Made by a program: the position numbers and the translations under genes
Part shown: positions 6,904 to 15,628 of the stretch, piece after piece
Numbering within the stretch: position 1 is the first letter of the stretch
Layout of the letters: every line of letters starts with the position of its first letter
Notes under the pieces: generated by a model
What the model was told of the DNA's origin: nothing
Database searches by the model: none
The model's input: the letters and a program-made list of their open reading frames with translations, nothing else
Assembly: GCA_963604075.1 (NCBI GenBank)
Contig: CAVCPW010000014.1
Coordinates: 1 to 43,075, forward strand
Reading direction: 5' to 3'
Length of the DNA stretch: 43,075 bases
DNA from: Anthropogastromicrobium sp963604075
Lineage (GTDB): Bacteria > Bacillota > Clostridia > Lachnospirales > Lachnospiraceae

Positions 6904-8307
6904 ATGAAAGAGGGAACAAAAGCGCAAGGTAACACACAAAATCTTGGCACCGGCAGTATTCCGAAGCTATTGGCACAGCTTGCCATTCCAGCAGTTGTGG
7001 CGCAGGTCGTAAATCTGCTGTATAACATTGTTGACCGTATTTATATCGGTCATATTCCAGGCATTGGCGCGGCGGCACTTACGGGCGTGGGATTATTTAC
7101 CCCTATTTTGATGATAATCAATGCATTTGCGATGCTGTCTGGTTCTGGCGGTGCACCGCGAGCAGCGATATTTATGGGAAAGAAAGACAACGAGACAGCA
7201 GAGAAGATTGTAGGAAACTGTTTCTCACTGATTTTGATTTTTGCCGTTGTACTTACGATTGGATGCTATGCATTTGCACCGCAGCTGCTTCGTTTGTTTG
7301 GTGCGAGTGACACGACACTTCCATATGCGGTTGATTATTCGAGAATTTACATACTCGGAAGTATTTTTGTGCTGATCGTGTTAGGTATGAATCTGTTTAT
7401 TACAACGCAGGGCTTTTCAAAGATCAGCATGCTTACTACAGTAATCGGAGCAATCATTAATGTTATTCTTGATCCGATTTTTATATTTGTGTTTGATATG
7501 GGTGTAAAGGGTGCTGCTATTGCCACTGTTTTGAGTCAGGCAGTAGGTGCAATCTGGGTACTGCATTTTTTGACTGGAAAGAAGACAATCCTAAAGCTGA
7601 AGCTGTCAAATATGAAACTCAATCCGAAGATATTTGGACCGTGTCTGGCACTTGGTATTTCAAGTTTTGTCATGATCTCAACAGAAAGTCTTTTGTCAAT
7701 CAGCTTCACTTCAAGCCTGTCGCGCTTTGGCGGTGACGTGGCAGTTGGTGCTATGACTATCATCACAAGCGTATCACAGTTGATTCTTATGCCGGTACAG
7801 GGAATATGCCAGGGCGGACAGCCAATCATGAGCTATAATTTTGGCGCAGGAAATAAGGACCGCGTAAAGAAGGCATTTTTTACACAGTTTCGTGTATGCA
7901 TTACATTTACCATTATTGGATGGGCTATTATAATGATTGCACCGCAGTTGTTTGCGGGACTGTTTACTACAGATTCTGAATTGGCAGATTATACATCATG
8001 GGCGCTTCGCATTTATATGGCTGGTATTTTTTCTACAGGTTTTCAAACTGGCTGCCAGCAAAGCTTTGTGGCACTTGGACAGGCAAAGGTCAGTTTGCTG
8101 CTTGCGTGTCTGCGAAAGATTGTGCTTCTGATTCCACTTATCTTTATTCTGCCTAATTTCTTTGCAAACAAGGTATTTGCAGTATTCTTAGCGGAGCCGG
8201 TAAGCGATATCCTGGCGGCTACGGTAACGACGATTACTTTCATTACACTCTTTGATAAAATACTTGATGCCGGCGCAGGAGGTCGGATGGAAAGACAGAA
8301 AGGTTAA
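6904..8307 (+). CDS. MATE family multidrug/metabolite exporter
   Basis: A 467-residue integral membrane protein with about twelve hydrophobic segments in two homologous halves, as in MATE transporters that export cationic compounds with Na+ or H+ antiport. Typical sequences are the N-terminal IPKLLAQLAIPAVVAQVVN, NLLYNIVDRIYIG with the following helix, and the MPVQGICQGGQPIMSYNFGA segment in the second half. AAAGGAGAAAGAG is the ribosome site. The gene is flanked by terminators and looks monocistronic; the substrate cannot be told from sequence. A copy of dispersed repeat B lies in the leader. Confidence 0.92.
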   Translation: MKEGTKAQGNTQNLGTGSIPKLLAQLAIPAVVAQVVNLLYNIVDRIYIGHIPGIGAAALTGVGLFTPILMIINAFAMLSGSGGAPRAAIFMGKKDNETAEKIVGNCFSLILIFAVVLTIGCYAFAPQLLRLFGASDTTLPYAVDYSRIYILGSIFVLIVLGMNLFITTQGFSKISMLTTVIGAIINVILDPIFIFVFDMGVKGAAIATVLSQAVGAIWVLHFLTGKKTILKLKLSNMKLNPKIFGPCLALGISSFVMISTESLLSISFTSSLSRFGGDVAVGAMTIITSVSQLILMPVQGICQGGQPIMSYNFGAGNKDRVKKAFFTQFRVCITFTIIGWAIIMIAPQLFAGLFTTDSELADYTSWALRIYMAGIFSTGFQTGCQQSFVALGQAKVSLLLACLRKIVLLIPLIFILPNFFANKVFAVFLAEPVSDILAATVTTITFITLFDKILDAGAGGRMERQKG

Positions 8308-8364
8308 ATGTAGTCAGAGCTGGACGAGATAGTGTTCGATTACAGAAAAGCGAAGATAAGCAAA

Positions 8365-8410
8365 GGAGGCTGCATCTCACAATATACGAGTGAGATGCAG
8401 CCTCTTTTTA
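8365..8410 (+). terminator. Strong intrinsic terminator after the MATE gene
   Basis: A 14-bp perfect stem (8367-8380 with 8390-8403, sequence AGGCTGCATCTCAC) is followed by CTTTTTA. Confidence 0.92.
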
Positions 8411-8603
8411 GGAATCTGGCGAGGGAATCTTCGTCCATTCAATGATCAATCGAGCAGTTCACAAAAAAACGTCAATTAGTTAAGTATATCTTTTTTAGAA
8501 AACGCAGTCAATCAGCAGCCTATTCGGTGGGAGGCGTTGGCAGTACACTTGATAAAGCAGTACGATTTTCACATTAGGCGTTGGAAGATGCCACGTAAAT
8601 TTG
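8411..8603. other. Gap with nothing recognised
   Basis: This intergenic stretch lies between the MATE terminator and the mscS promoter. I see no ORF with a ribosome site, no clear hairpin and no repeat shared with the rest of the window except the 11-mer GGAATCTTCGT, which also occurs at 21604. Confidence 0.5.
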
Positions 8604-8632
8604 TTGAAATAGTTATTTTACACTGTTATAAT
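8604..8632 (+). promoter_or_regulatory. Promoter of the mscS-like gene
   Basis: TTGAAA (8604-8609), a 17-nt spacer and a perfect TATAAT (8627-8632). It implies a leader of about 155 nt before the start codon at 8797. Confidence 0.8.
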
Positions 8633-8636
8633 GTAG

Positions 8637-8796
8637 CATAGGAAAAACCGTTGGGAGCATCGCTCTGATGTAGCTCCTATGTATTAAGGCCACTTTAGCA
8701 TAATTCCTTTTTGGGTGAAACTAGGAAGTTTTTGAAAGGATGAAGCGACGGCATTTCAGATTGATCTTGTAAGGAAGAAAAGGAGAAAAAAAGAAA
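8637..8796 (+). other. Long structured leader of the mscS-like mRNA
   Basis: The predicted transcript begins with a stem-loop, CATAGGA (8637-8643) with TCCTATG (8675-8681). An alternative GGAGC/GCTCC pairing lies inside it. Further on, TTCCT (8704-8708) can pair with AGGAA (8723-8727), followed by GTTTTTG. I do not recognise a known riboswitch class. Confidence 0.4.
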
Positions 8797-9756
8797 ATGA
8801 ACTGGTTCAATGATTTAAGTTCAATTTTAAATCCAGATTCGGCAACCGCGGCAGTTGACAGTACAGAGCCGGAAAGTATGGCGCTCCTAGCGGATGAGCT
8901 GAGTGATAAGGTGGAAAAATTGAGCAAGATTTCGATAAGGGATGTGCTTGAAAGCTATACACCAATTGTAGTTGACTATATACTTCGTATTGCACTTGTG
9001 GTGGCCATCTTTTTTATCGGACGAAAGATAATCCATTGGGTTGTAAATCTGTGTGATCGGGCGATGAAGCGTCACAATATAGAAGTGACAGTGCGCCGTT
9101 TCTTTTGCAATGTTGTAAATGCACTTTGTTATATCGGAATGTTTGGAATTTTGATGCAGACAGTTGGATTGACGGTCACTTCATTGACAGCAGTGATTGC
9201 TTCGGCAGGTGTGGCAATCGGTCTTGCATTACAGGGCAGTTTGTCAAATTTTGCCGGAGGTGTGTTGATTCTTTTACTAAAACCATTCGCTATTGGTGAT
9301 TATATCGTACAAGGCAATACAGAGGGTACAGTAAAAGAGATTGGTTTGGTGTACACAGAGATTCTTACGGATGATAACCGTTTGATTGTTGTGCCAAATG
9401 GTACGCTTGCTGACAGCAGCATTATCAATGTCAATTACAATTCGACACGCCGTTTGGAATTGACAGTTGGCATTGGCTACACTTCTGATTTAAAGAAAGC
9501 AAAAGAGATTCTGTTACATCTTGGGGAGGCAGATCCGGCAAGAGATCCGGCAAAGGCAGTGAATGTGTTTGTATCAAACCTTGCTGATAGCGCAGTAGAA
9601 CTTGGTATTCATGTCTGGATAAATCCCAAGGAGTATTGGAATGCAAAGTGGCGTTTGACAGAGCAGATTAAGCTGGCATTTGATGAGGCGGGAATTGAAA
9701 TTCCATTTAAACAGATTGAGATATCAGGAAAACTTAATACAAAAGATTTAAAGTGA
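8797..9756 (+). CDS. MscS family small-conductance mechanosensitive channel
   Basis: A 319-residue protein with about three membrane segments near residues 50-140. The pore-lining TM3 is glycine/alanine-rich (ASAGVAIGLALQGSLSNFAGG), and the soluble beta domain follows (GDYIVQGNTEGTVKEIGLVYTEI, then VVPNGTLADSSIINV). These are the standard MscS signatures. The channel releases solutes on hypo-osmotic shock. The first 45 residues are a Ser/Glu-rich N-terminal extension before TM1. GGAGAAAAAAAG precedes the ATG. Monocistronic, with a terminator at 9886-9928. Confidence 0.93.
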   Translation: MNWFNDLSSILNPDSATAAVDSTEPESMALLADELSDKVEKLSKISIRDVLESYTPIVVDYILRIALVVAIFFIGRKIIHWVVNLCDRAMKRHNIEVTVRRFFCNVVNALCYIGMFGILMQTVGLTVTSLTAVIASAGVAIGLALQGSLSNFAGGVLILLLKPFAIGDYIVQGNTEGTVKEIGLVYTEILTDDNRLIVVPNGTLADSSIINVNYNSTRRLELTVGIGYTSDLKKAKEILLHLGEADPARDPAKAVNVFVSNLADSAVELGIHVWINPKEYWNAKWRLTEQIKLAFDEAGIEIPFKQIEISGKLNTKDLK

Positions 9757-9885
9757 AGATATTAGTGCAAGGATTTGACTGCATTTGCGCTAGACAGTAA
9801 GACCTACTATTCTTGGGAATTGGGATATAAGCGAATCACGGCAGGAAAAGTAAAATAGGAGAGACGTTTGTACTAAGGTTTGATG

Positions 9886-9928
9886 CGTCAGGAAAATTGT
9901 AACAAAAACAGTTTTCCTGGCGTTTTTG
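9886..9928 (+). terminator. Intrinsic terminator downstream of mscS
   Basis: CGTCAGGAAAA pairs with TTTTCCTGGCG (one G-T pair) and is followed by TTTTTG. It separates the mscS unit from the next promoter. Confidence 0.85.
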
Positions 9929-9998
9929 TATTTGGCGATATAGAATGCTCCTATAACTGACTCGCTGAAATAACAATTACCAGAGACGCAATTCACAC

Positions 9999-10027
9999 TT
10001 GCACAATTTAACACGGTGATTTATAAT
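9999..10027 (+). promoter_or_regulatory. Promoter of the Cys/Met-leader operon
   Basis: TTGCAC (9999-10004), a 17-nt spacer and a perfect TATAAT (10022-10027). Transcription would start near 10034, about 75 nt before the short leader ORF and 365 nt before the first large gene. Confidence 0.8.
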
Positions 10028-10107
10028 AGCCTCGTAATCAAGAAATGCAGGGAATGCCAAAGAGCAGAATACAAACCCAGCAAGTTAGTAGGAAAGGAGA
10101 ACGCAGT

Positions 10108-10215
10108 ATGAGCAATATCACAAAGAGACACCAAGACGGACAGATGAGTAGAGAGAATATGATGGAGATGTGTATGTGTTGCTGTTGCTGCCGTTCACAG
10201 TATATTCGTAAATAA
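10108..10215 (+). CDS. Short Cys/Met-rich ORF, putative leader peptide
   Basis: A 35-residue ORF starting ATG AGC AAT, with AAAGGAG 8 nt upstream and a strong promoter about 80 nt upstream. Twelve of its 35 residues contain sulfur: six Met (1, 13, 18, 19, 21, 23) and six Cys (22, 24-28), ending MCMCCCCCR and then a short basic tail. It has no signal peptide and is too short for a folded domain. The Cys/Met run sits close to the stop codon, and a long T-run follows 20 nt after the stop. This layout is that of a leader peptide whose translation rate reports Cys (and Met) tRNA charging. Polycysteine leader ORFs acting this way are known in mycobacteria; here it is inference. A small metal-binding or modified peptide is the alternative. 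Confidence 0.75.
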   Translation: MSNITKRHQDGQMSRENMMEMCMCCCCCRSQYIRK

Positions 10216-10247
10216 TAGTAAGACCACACGCAGCCTTTTATTTTTTT
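10187..10247 (+). terminator. Possible attenuator overlapping the Cys codons
   Basis: GCTGC-C-GT (10187-10194, within the last Cys codons and the Arg codon) can pair with ACGCAGC (10228-10234) with one bulged C. The 3' arm is followed by CTTTTATTTTTTTA (10235-10248). The stem is short and the loop long, so its strength is doubtful. The position of the 5' arm inside the Cys codons is what makes it notable. Confidence 0.4.
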
Positions 10248-10398
10248 ATCTATTTTTCGATATAAATAGAAATAAACTATTGCAGAGCAAGAATAAAACA
10301 ATATCAAACCATTAAAAACCATCAAGAAGGCTGATGAAATAATAATACAAATAGAATAATAGAATACAGTCAAGTGTAAGCTGAGGAGGAAAAATATA

Positions 10399-11634
10399 AT
10401 GAGTGGATGCTGCAGTTTTGTACCAGAGGAAGCAAATAGGGAAGAATATACTGTATATACAGACGAGCTGGCAGAGCAGTTTGCAAAGGAAGTCGGTGTA
10501 GATCCAAGACCAAATGAAACTTTAGTAGAGATTGATGAGAGAGGCGCATTTATCCGTCAGCCAAATGCATTTATCCAGCCATTTGGTGATAAGCCGGGAG
10601 ATTTAAAGGCAGAGGCAGGACGCTACGGAATCTACTGGGCGACCGGGTGTAACTGGTCAAATCGCCCGGTTATCGTAAGAGATCTGCTTGGGCTTCAGGA
10701 TGTGATTTATGACACAAGAGTAAGCCATTCAGGTCAGACAAACCGTTACGGACATGCATTCGGTGATCAGCCGGGATTTAAGGATCCTAGGACAGGTGCT
10801 TACTTTTTAAGTGAGTTCTACAAGAGAGCTAATCCAAATTTCAAAGGAAGAGCGACAACACCGACATTAGTTGACATTAAAGAGAAGAAGGCAGTCAACA
10901 ATGATTATCACAGATTAACTAATTATATAGAAGTACAGTTCAGACCATTCCAACCAAAGGATGCGCCGGATCTGTATCCGAAAAAGTTCAGAAAAGAGAT
11001 AGATGAGTTTAACGACTGGCTGTTTCCACACATCAACAACAGTCACTACCGCATGGCATTCTGCCAGTCACCTGAGGCATATGATGAAGCTTATGAAGAC
11101 TTTTATGAATCGCTTGACAAATTGGATAAACGTTTGGAAACAAACCGATTTTTATTCGGAGATTATATTACCGACAGCGATGTACGAGCATACGTCACAC
11201 TGGTTCGCTGGGATGTGGCCTATTTTAAAAATATCGGTCCAGTAAAAAAGCCAATCCGCGATTATAAGAACATCTGGGGCTACTTAAGAGAGCTGTATGC
11301 AATCCCGGAATTCCGTCATGGAAGCGACCCGGCAGTGCTTGCACAGGGCGGACCAAAGAAAAAGCTGGGTGAGGTATTGTTCCGCAGCTATAATGACCGT
11401 ATTCTTGCAAAGGTTGATTTTGAAAAGCTGTGGGCTGATGATGGAGAGAGAAGAAAGTTAAGCAAGACACCGGATGAGAAATTCCTTCGTCACCCAGAGG
11501 GGGAAACCTACGAGGATTATGCAAGCGAGATTTCGGCAACTATCTGGAACAGCCCAAAGTGGGAAGATAGAAATCCAAAGAATGGAGTTTTAAGTGTTGA
11601 TGCGTCCATTAATCCGCTGAAGGGACTTTTGTAA
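10399..11634 (+). CDS. Glutathionyl-hydroquinone-reductase-like protein (Xi-class GST, YqjG/ECM4 family)
   Basis: A 411-residue protein with a thioredoxin-fold N-terminal part and a helical GST C-terminal domain, as in the YqjG/PcpF/ECM4 family that reduces glutathionyl-hydroquinones through a cysteine. The nucleophile region reads YGIYWATGCNWSNRP, with Cys84 where the family has the CPWA cysteine. RATTPTLVDIKEKKAVNNDY matches the glutathione-site loop, and RFLFGDYITDSDVRAYVTLVRWD matches the GST helical motif. It is longer than YqjG (about 330 residues) and starts MSGCC. AGGAGG lies 9 nt before the ATG. It is the first large gene after the Cys/Met leader ORF. Many obligate anaerobes lack glutathione synthesis, so the thiol used here is uncertain. 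Confidence 0.85.
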   Translation: MSGCCSFVPEEANREEYTVYTDELAEQFAKEVGVDPRPNETLVEIDERGAFIRQPNAFIQPFGDKPGDLKAEAGRYGIYWATGCNWSNRPVIVRDLLGLQDVIYDTRVSHSGQTNRYGHAFGDQPGFKDPRTGAYFLSEFYKRANPNFKGRATTPTLVDIKEKKAVNNDYHRLTNYIEVQFRPFQPKDAPDLYPKKFRKEIDEFNDWLFPHINNSHYRMAFCQSPEAYDEAYEDFYESLDKLDKRLETNRFLFGDYITDSDVRAYVTLVRWDVAYFKNIGPVKKPIRDYKNIWGYLRELYAIPEFRHGSDPAVLAQGGPKKKLGEVLFRSYNDRILAKVDFEKLWADDGERRKLSKTPDEKFLRHPEGETYEDYASEISATIWNSPKWEDRNPKNGVLSVDASINPLKGLL

Positions 11635-11871
11635 ATCTGTAAATAAGAAAAAACAAATCAAAGCAGACATAAAATAAAGAAAAAACATAAAATAAAGAAA
11701 AGTAAAGAAAAGTAAGAAAAATAAGAGAAAGATTGGAGAAATAGAAGATAGAGGATAGAAGGTAGAAAAATAGGAGAAGCAGAAGAGAATACAACTAAAA
11801 AAATAGAAGACAGAGTTTGAAAAAATATAGCTTAGAGGAAGTTTATATGAACATTTGAGAGGAGAATGATT
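11635..11871. other. A/G-rich low-complexity intergenic segment
   Basis: The plus strand is almost pyrimidine-free between about 11640 and 11815, with short repeats such as ATAAAATAAAGAAAA (twice) and AGTAAAGAAA. No terminator is visible before the solute-binding protein gene, so the upstream and downstream genes can share a transcript. GAGAGGAG at 11857-11864 is the ribosome site for the next gene. Confidence 0.55.
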
Positions 11872-13488
11872 ATGAGAAAGACATTAAAGAGGGCAGCAGC
11901 ATTCGCAGCATCGGCATTACTGGCAGGAGTATTTCCTGCCGCACAGAATACATTTGCATCTGATGAAACAGTTTTAAACGTAGCTATTTCCTCTGATCCG
12001 TCAAGCCTGGATCCGGCGATTAATATCGGAGATTCGTTAATGTACATTCTTGGTTTGACCGAGGAGGGATTAACCCGCTATGGTGATGATCAGCAGATTG
12101 TAGACGGTCTGGCAGATGAGATAACACACAATGATGACTATACACAGTGGACATTTCATTTAAGAGACAGCGCATGGAGCAATGGTGATGAGGTGACAGC
12201 TGATGATTGGGTATACGGAATCACAAGACTTCTTGATGGTTCTACAGAGGTTGCGTATCCGGATTTCAATTATGAAATCAAGAATGCAAGAGAAATATTT
12301 AAGGGAGAGGTAGACGCATCTGAGCTTGGTGTTACCGCAATCGATGATAAGACTGTTCAGTTTGATCTGGAATACCCGGTTCCATATTTCGAACAGCTGT
12401 TAACGCATTGCCAGCATTTCGGAATCAACCGTGACTTTGTCGAGTCTATCGGAGGAGATTCTAATTATGGAACAAGTGCTGATACCGTACTTTCTAACGG
12501 ACCATATTATGTAGATTCCTGGGAGACAGACAATATCGTTGTTTTGAAGAAGAATCCATATTATTGGAATGCGGATAATATTGCAATTGATCAGATCAAT
12601 GTATATGTAATTCCAGATGAAGGTACGCAGGTAAATATGTTTATTAATGGCGAGCTTGATATCGTGGACTTCTCATCACAGCGTCTGTCCACAATTCAGT
12701 CCGCAGGTTATGAGGCACTTTCCTATAATAATGGACGTTCTGCATATTTAAAGTACAACATGTCAAATGAGTATCTTTCCAACAAGTATATCCGTCAGGC
12801 AATCTCATGCGCTATCGACAGAGAAACACTTGTAAATGGTGTATTAAAGAATGCATCCACGGCAGCAGATGGATTTGTCCCGCTTGGAATTTCAGGTGGC
12901 GATACTACCTTTAGGGAGGCAGTTGGATCGACACTTGAATATACATATGATTCTGACAGAGCGAAGGAACTTCTTGAAAAAGGAACTGAAGAACTTGGAA
13001 TCGATGCTTCGGATATCAGTTTTACGATTCTTACGAAAAATAACGATGAGTTTACCTCTGTGGCAGGTGCATTGCAGCAGCTTCTTCAGGAAGAACTTGG
13101 CATTAAAGTAGAGGTAGAAACACTTGACTCAAGCTCTGTGAAGACAAAGACAAAGAGTTACGATTATGATGTCGTTTTAACAAGCTGGGGCGCAGACTTT
13201 GATGATGCAACCAATTTCCTCGGAGCATATGAGAATGCACAGGATGCAAATGAGGCACTTTACAGAAGCGAGGAGTTTAATGAAGCATATGTAAAGGCTG
13301 TCTATGAGACTGATCAGAACGAGAGAACAAAGGAACTTGGAGAGGCAGAAAAGATCCTCCTGGAGGATCAGGCAATCACACCACTGTATTATACGGCTCA
13401 ATATTATGCAGTATCTGACCGTGTGGATGGCGTGATCAGAAGAAGTGTGGTTCCATATCTGGACACCTACTTTGCAGAAATCAAGTAA
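11872..13488 (+). CDS. Peptide ABC transporter solute-binding protein (family 5, OppA/DppA type)
   Basis: A 538-residue extracellular binding protein. It has a signal peptide (MRKTLKR, a hydrophobic stretch, NTFA-SDE), then the family 5 fold starting TVLNVAISSDPSSLDPA, with DDWVYGITRLLDG near residue 120 and SNGPYYVDSWE near 205. Family members deliver oligopeptides, dipeptides or related compounds such as glutathione or nickel complexes to the membrane permeases. There is no lipobox cysteine, unusual for a Gram-positive binding protein, so how it stays at the cell surface is unclear. The start is the MRKT methionine at 11872. It is followed by a perfect hairpin and then the two permease genes. 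Confidence 0.93.
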   Translation: MRKTLKRAAAFAASALLAGVFPAAQNTFASDETVLNVAISSDPSSLDPAINIGDSLMYILGLTEEGLTRYGDDQQIVDGLADEITHNDDYTQWTFHLRDSAWSNGDEVTADDWVYGITRLLDGSTEVAYPDFNYEIKNAREIFKGEVDASELGVTAIDDKTVQFDLEYPVPYFEQLLTHCQHFGINRDFVESIGGDSNYGTSADTVLSNGPYYVDSWETDNIVVLKKNPYYWNADNIAIDQINVYVIPDEGTQVNMFINGELDIVDFSSQRLSTIQSAGYEALSYNNGRSAYLKYNMSNEYLSNKYIRQAISCAIDRETLVNGVLKNASTAADGFVPLGISGGDTTFREAVGSTLEYTYDSDRAKELLEKGTEELGIDASDISFTILTKNNDEFTSVAGALQQLLQEELGIKVEVETLDSSSVKTKTKSYDYDVVLTSWGADFDDATNFLGAYENAQDANEALYRSEEFNEAYVKAVYETDQNERTKELGEAEKILLEDQAITPLYYTAQYYAVSDRVDGVIRRSVVPYLDTYFAEIK

Positions 13489-13523
13489 TAAGAACAACCA
13501 AAAAATCAATTTAAAGAAGTCAA

Positions 13524-13561
13524 GTGATTGGCTGTCAGAGGAAAATTTGGCAGCCAATCAC
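13524..13561 (+). other. Intra-operon stem-loop between binding protein and permease genes
   Basis: GTGATTGGCTG (13524-13534) pairs perfectly over 11 bp with 13551-13561, loop 16 nt, with no following T-run. Such hairpins after binding-protein genes can protect the upstream mRNA and raise its level over the permeases. Confidence 0.7.
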
Positions 13562-13593
13562 AGCAACAAAACAGGAAGGCTAGGTGACAGCCG

Positions 13594-14559
13594 ATGAAAA
13601 AGTACATTTTACAGCGTCTTGGAATGGCAGTCATAACTATTTTTGTTGTCATAACTGTTACATTTTTTCTGATGCATAGCATCCCGGGAACACCATTTAC
13701 AACAGGAAATGACAACATGACAGCAGAAGCCCTGGCAGCGCTGGAGGCAAACTACGGTTTGGATAAGCCGTTATGGCAACAGTATCTTGTCTATTTAAAT
13801 AATATAATACATGGTAATTTCGGAACATCTATAACTTATTCAAATCGAAGTGTTACAGATATCATAAAAACTGCATTTCCAGTATCGCTGGATCTCGGTT
13901 TACGGTCACTTATATTTGCAGCAATTGCTGGAATTTTACTTGGTGTCGGTGCAGCACTTCATCACAACAAGAAACTTGATCGTTTTTCAACGATCATTGC
14001 AATCATTGGAATTTCTGTACCGAGCTTCGTACTCGGAACGCTGATGCAGTGTGTGTTTGGCCTGTGGCTTTCCTCTTGGGTTAAAAATGTATTTCATACT
14101 TCCTGGCAGATGTTTCCGATTTCACGATGGGAGAGTTTTCGATATACGATTTTGCCAACGATTACATTGGGATTAGGTTCCATAGCAACAATCACACGAT
14201 TGATGCGTTCTTCTATGCTCGATGTTATTGGACAGGATTATGTAAAGACAGCAAAAAGCAAGGGCATTTCCAATACCGCAATCGTATGGAAGCATGAAGT
14301 ACGAAACGCGATGATGCCAGTTGTCACTGTACTTGGAAGAATGGTTGGCACGATTTGTACCGGTTCCTTCGTCATTGAAAATTTGTTTGCAATTCCGGGA
14401 CTTGGAAAATATTATGTAAACAGCGTAACAGCAAGAGATTACACACTCACGATGGGACTTACCATATTTTATTCAATTTTTATAGTTTTAAGTGTGCTGG
14501 CAGTTGATATCCTTTATTGCGTGATTGATCCGAGAGTACGTCTGTCAGGAAAAAGATAA
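13594..14559 (+). CDS. Peptide ABC transporter permease (DppB/OppB type)
   Basis: A 321-residue inner-membrane permease with about six membrane segments. It starts MKKYILQRLGMAVITIFVVITVTFF, the usual DppB/OppB N-terminus, and has the GTPFTTG and LDKPLWQQYLVYL segments after TM1. The EAA coupling loop is in the DYVKTAKSKGISNTAIVWKH region, and the end FYSIFIVLSVLAVDILYCVIDPRVRL is diagnostic. It pairs with the DppC-type permease 94 nt downstream to form the channel. Confidence 0.95.
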   Translation: MKKYILQRLGMAVITIFVVITVTFFLMHSIPGTPFTTGNDNMTAEALAALEANYGLDKPLWQQYLVYLNNIIHGNFGTSITYSNRSVTDIIKTAFPVSLDLGLRSLIFAAIAGILLGVGAALHHNKKLDRFSTIIAIIGISVPSFVLGTLMQCVFGLWLSSWVKNVFHTSWQMFPISRWESFRYTILPTITLGLGSIATITRLMRSSMLDVIGQDYVKTAKSKGISNTAIVWKHEVRNAMMPVVTVLGRMVGTICTGSFVIENLFAIPGLGKYYVNSVTARDYTLTMGLTIFYSIFIVLSVLAVDILYCVIDPRVRLSGKR

Positions 14560-14652
14560 ACTGAATTGGAAAAGAACCTGATCAGTAAAATCACTGAAAC
14601 CGCAGAAATGGAATAATTCTATTAAAATAGGTAGAATAGGAAGGCAAACCAT

Positions 14653-15567
14653 ATGGAAGAAACATTTGTAAAGGATTTTACGAGAGTCCCTAAGGACGTA
14701 AAGGCAAGTCAGCGTATCAATCGGGTGTCACTGACATACGCGCAGGGTGTTATCCGGACACTGAAGCAGAATAAAGCAGCGATGATTTCACTGGGCTTTA
14801 TCATTTTCATCATTCTGGTTGCGATATTCGGACCTATTGTGCTTCCTAATTACCAAAAGACCGATCTGCTGCACACACTTGAGGCACCGGGGGGAGGTCA
14901 CTGGTTTGGAACTGACGATCTTGGCCGAGATGTGCTGACCCGTCTTGTACGCGGAACAAGAATTTCTTTGACTATCGGATTCGTGGCTGAAACAATCAAT
15001 TTGATTATCGGGATTATTTATGGCGGAATCGCTGGATATATAGGCGGTAAGGTTGACATGATTATGATGCGAATCATTGATGTGATTATGTCAATTCCGC
15101 AGATGATCATTATGATTTTGTTGCTGACTGTATTAAACGGAAGTGTAGGAACACTGTTGATTGCACTTTGCATCACAGGATGGACCGGACTTGCAAGACT
15201 TGTCAGAGGACAGGTATTGTCGCTTCGAGAAAATGAATACGCGCAGGCGGCACAGGTGCTTGGTGCAAGCAAATGGCGCATTTTGCAGACACATTTAATT
15301 CCAAACACTATCGGACCGATTTTAGTCAACTATACGATGAGTGTTCCTGGAGCGATTGGAGCAGAGGCTTATTTAAGCTATTTAGGACTTGGAATTGCCA
15401 TTCCGGAGGCTAGTTGGGGAAACCTTCTTCAGCTTGGTTCAAGTCAGTTTCCCGGTTCACTCTGGCTGTTTTTTACGCCGGCAATCGTGTTTGCACTGAC
15501 GATGCTCGCGTTTAATCTTCTTGGAGATGGTCTTCGCGATGCACTTGATCCTCAGATGCGAAAGTGA
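14653..15567 (+). CDS. Peptide ABC transporter permease (DppC/OppC type)
   Basis: A 304-residue permease. After a cytoplasmic N-terminus of about 45 residues, TM1 is followed by the family signature HWFGTDDLGRDVLTRLVRGTRISL near residue 80. The EAA loop is EYAQAAQVLGASKWRILQTHLIPN, and the C-terminus NLLGDGLRDALDPQMRK is standard for DppC/OppC. AGGAAGG precedes the ATG. The 200 nt downstream hold an exact-period 17-bp tandem array before the first ATPase gene. Confidence 0.95.
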   Translation: MEETFVKDFTRVPKDVKASQRINRVSLTYAQGVIRTLKQNKAAMISLGFIIFIILVAIFGPIVLPNYQKTDLLHTLEAPGGGHWFGTDDLGRDVLTRLVRGTRISLTIGFVAETINLIIGIIYGGIAGYIGGKVDMIMMRIIDVIMSIPQMIIMILLLTVLNGSVGTLLIALCITGWTGLARLVRGQVLSLRENEYAQAAQVLGASKWRILQTHLIPNTIGPILVNYTMSVPGAIGAEAYLSYLGLGIAIPEASWGNLLQLGSSQFPGSLWLFFTPAIVFALTMLAFNLLGDGLRDALDPQMRK

Positions 15568-15628
15568 ATGTTTAAATACTGTTTATCGAGAAGGTCATCA
15601 TGATAAAAATAGAATATACAGTAACGGC

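Noticed and set aside
8424..8434. 11-mer GGAATCTTCGT shared with 21604-21614
   Set aside because: Too short to distinguish from chance in 43 kb; the flanks do not match.
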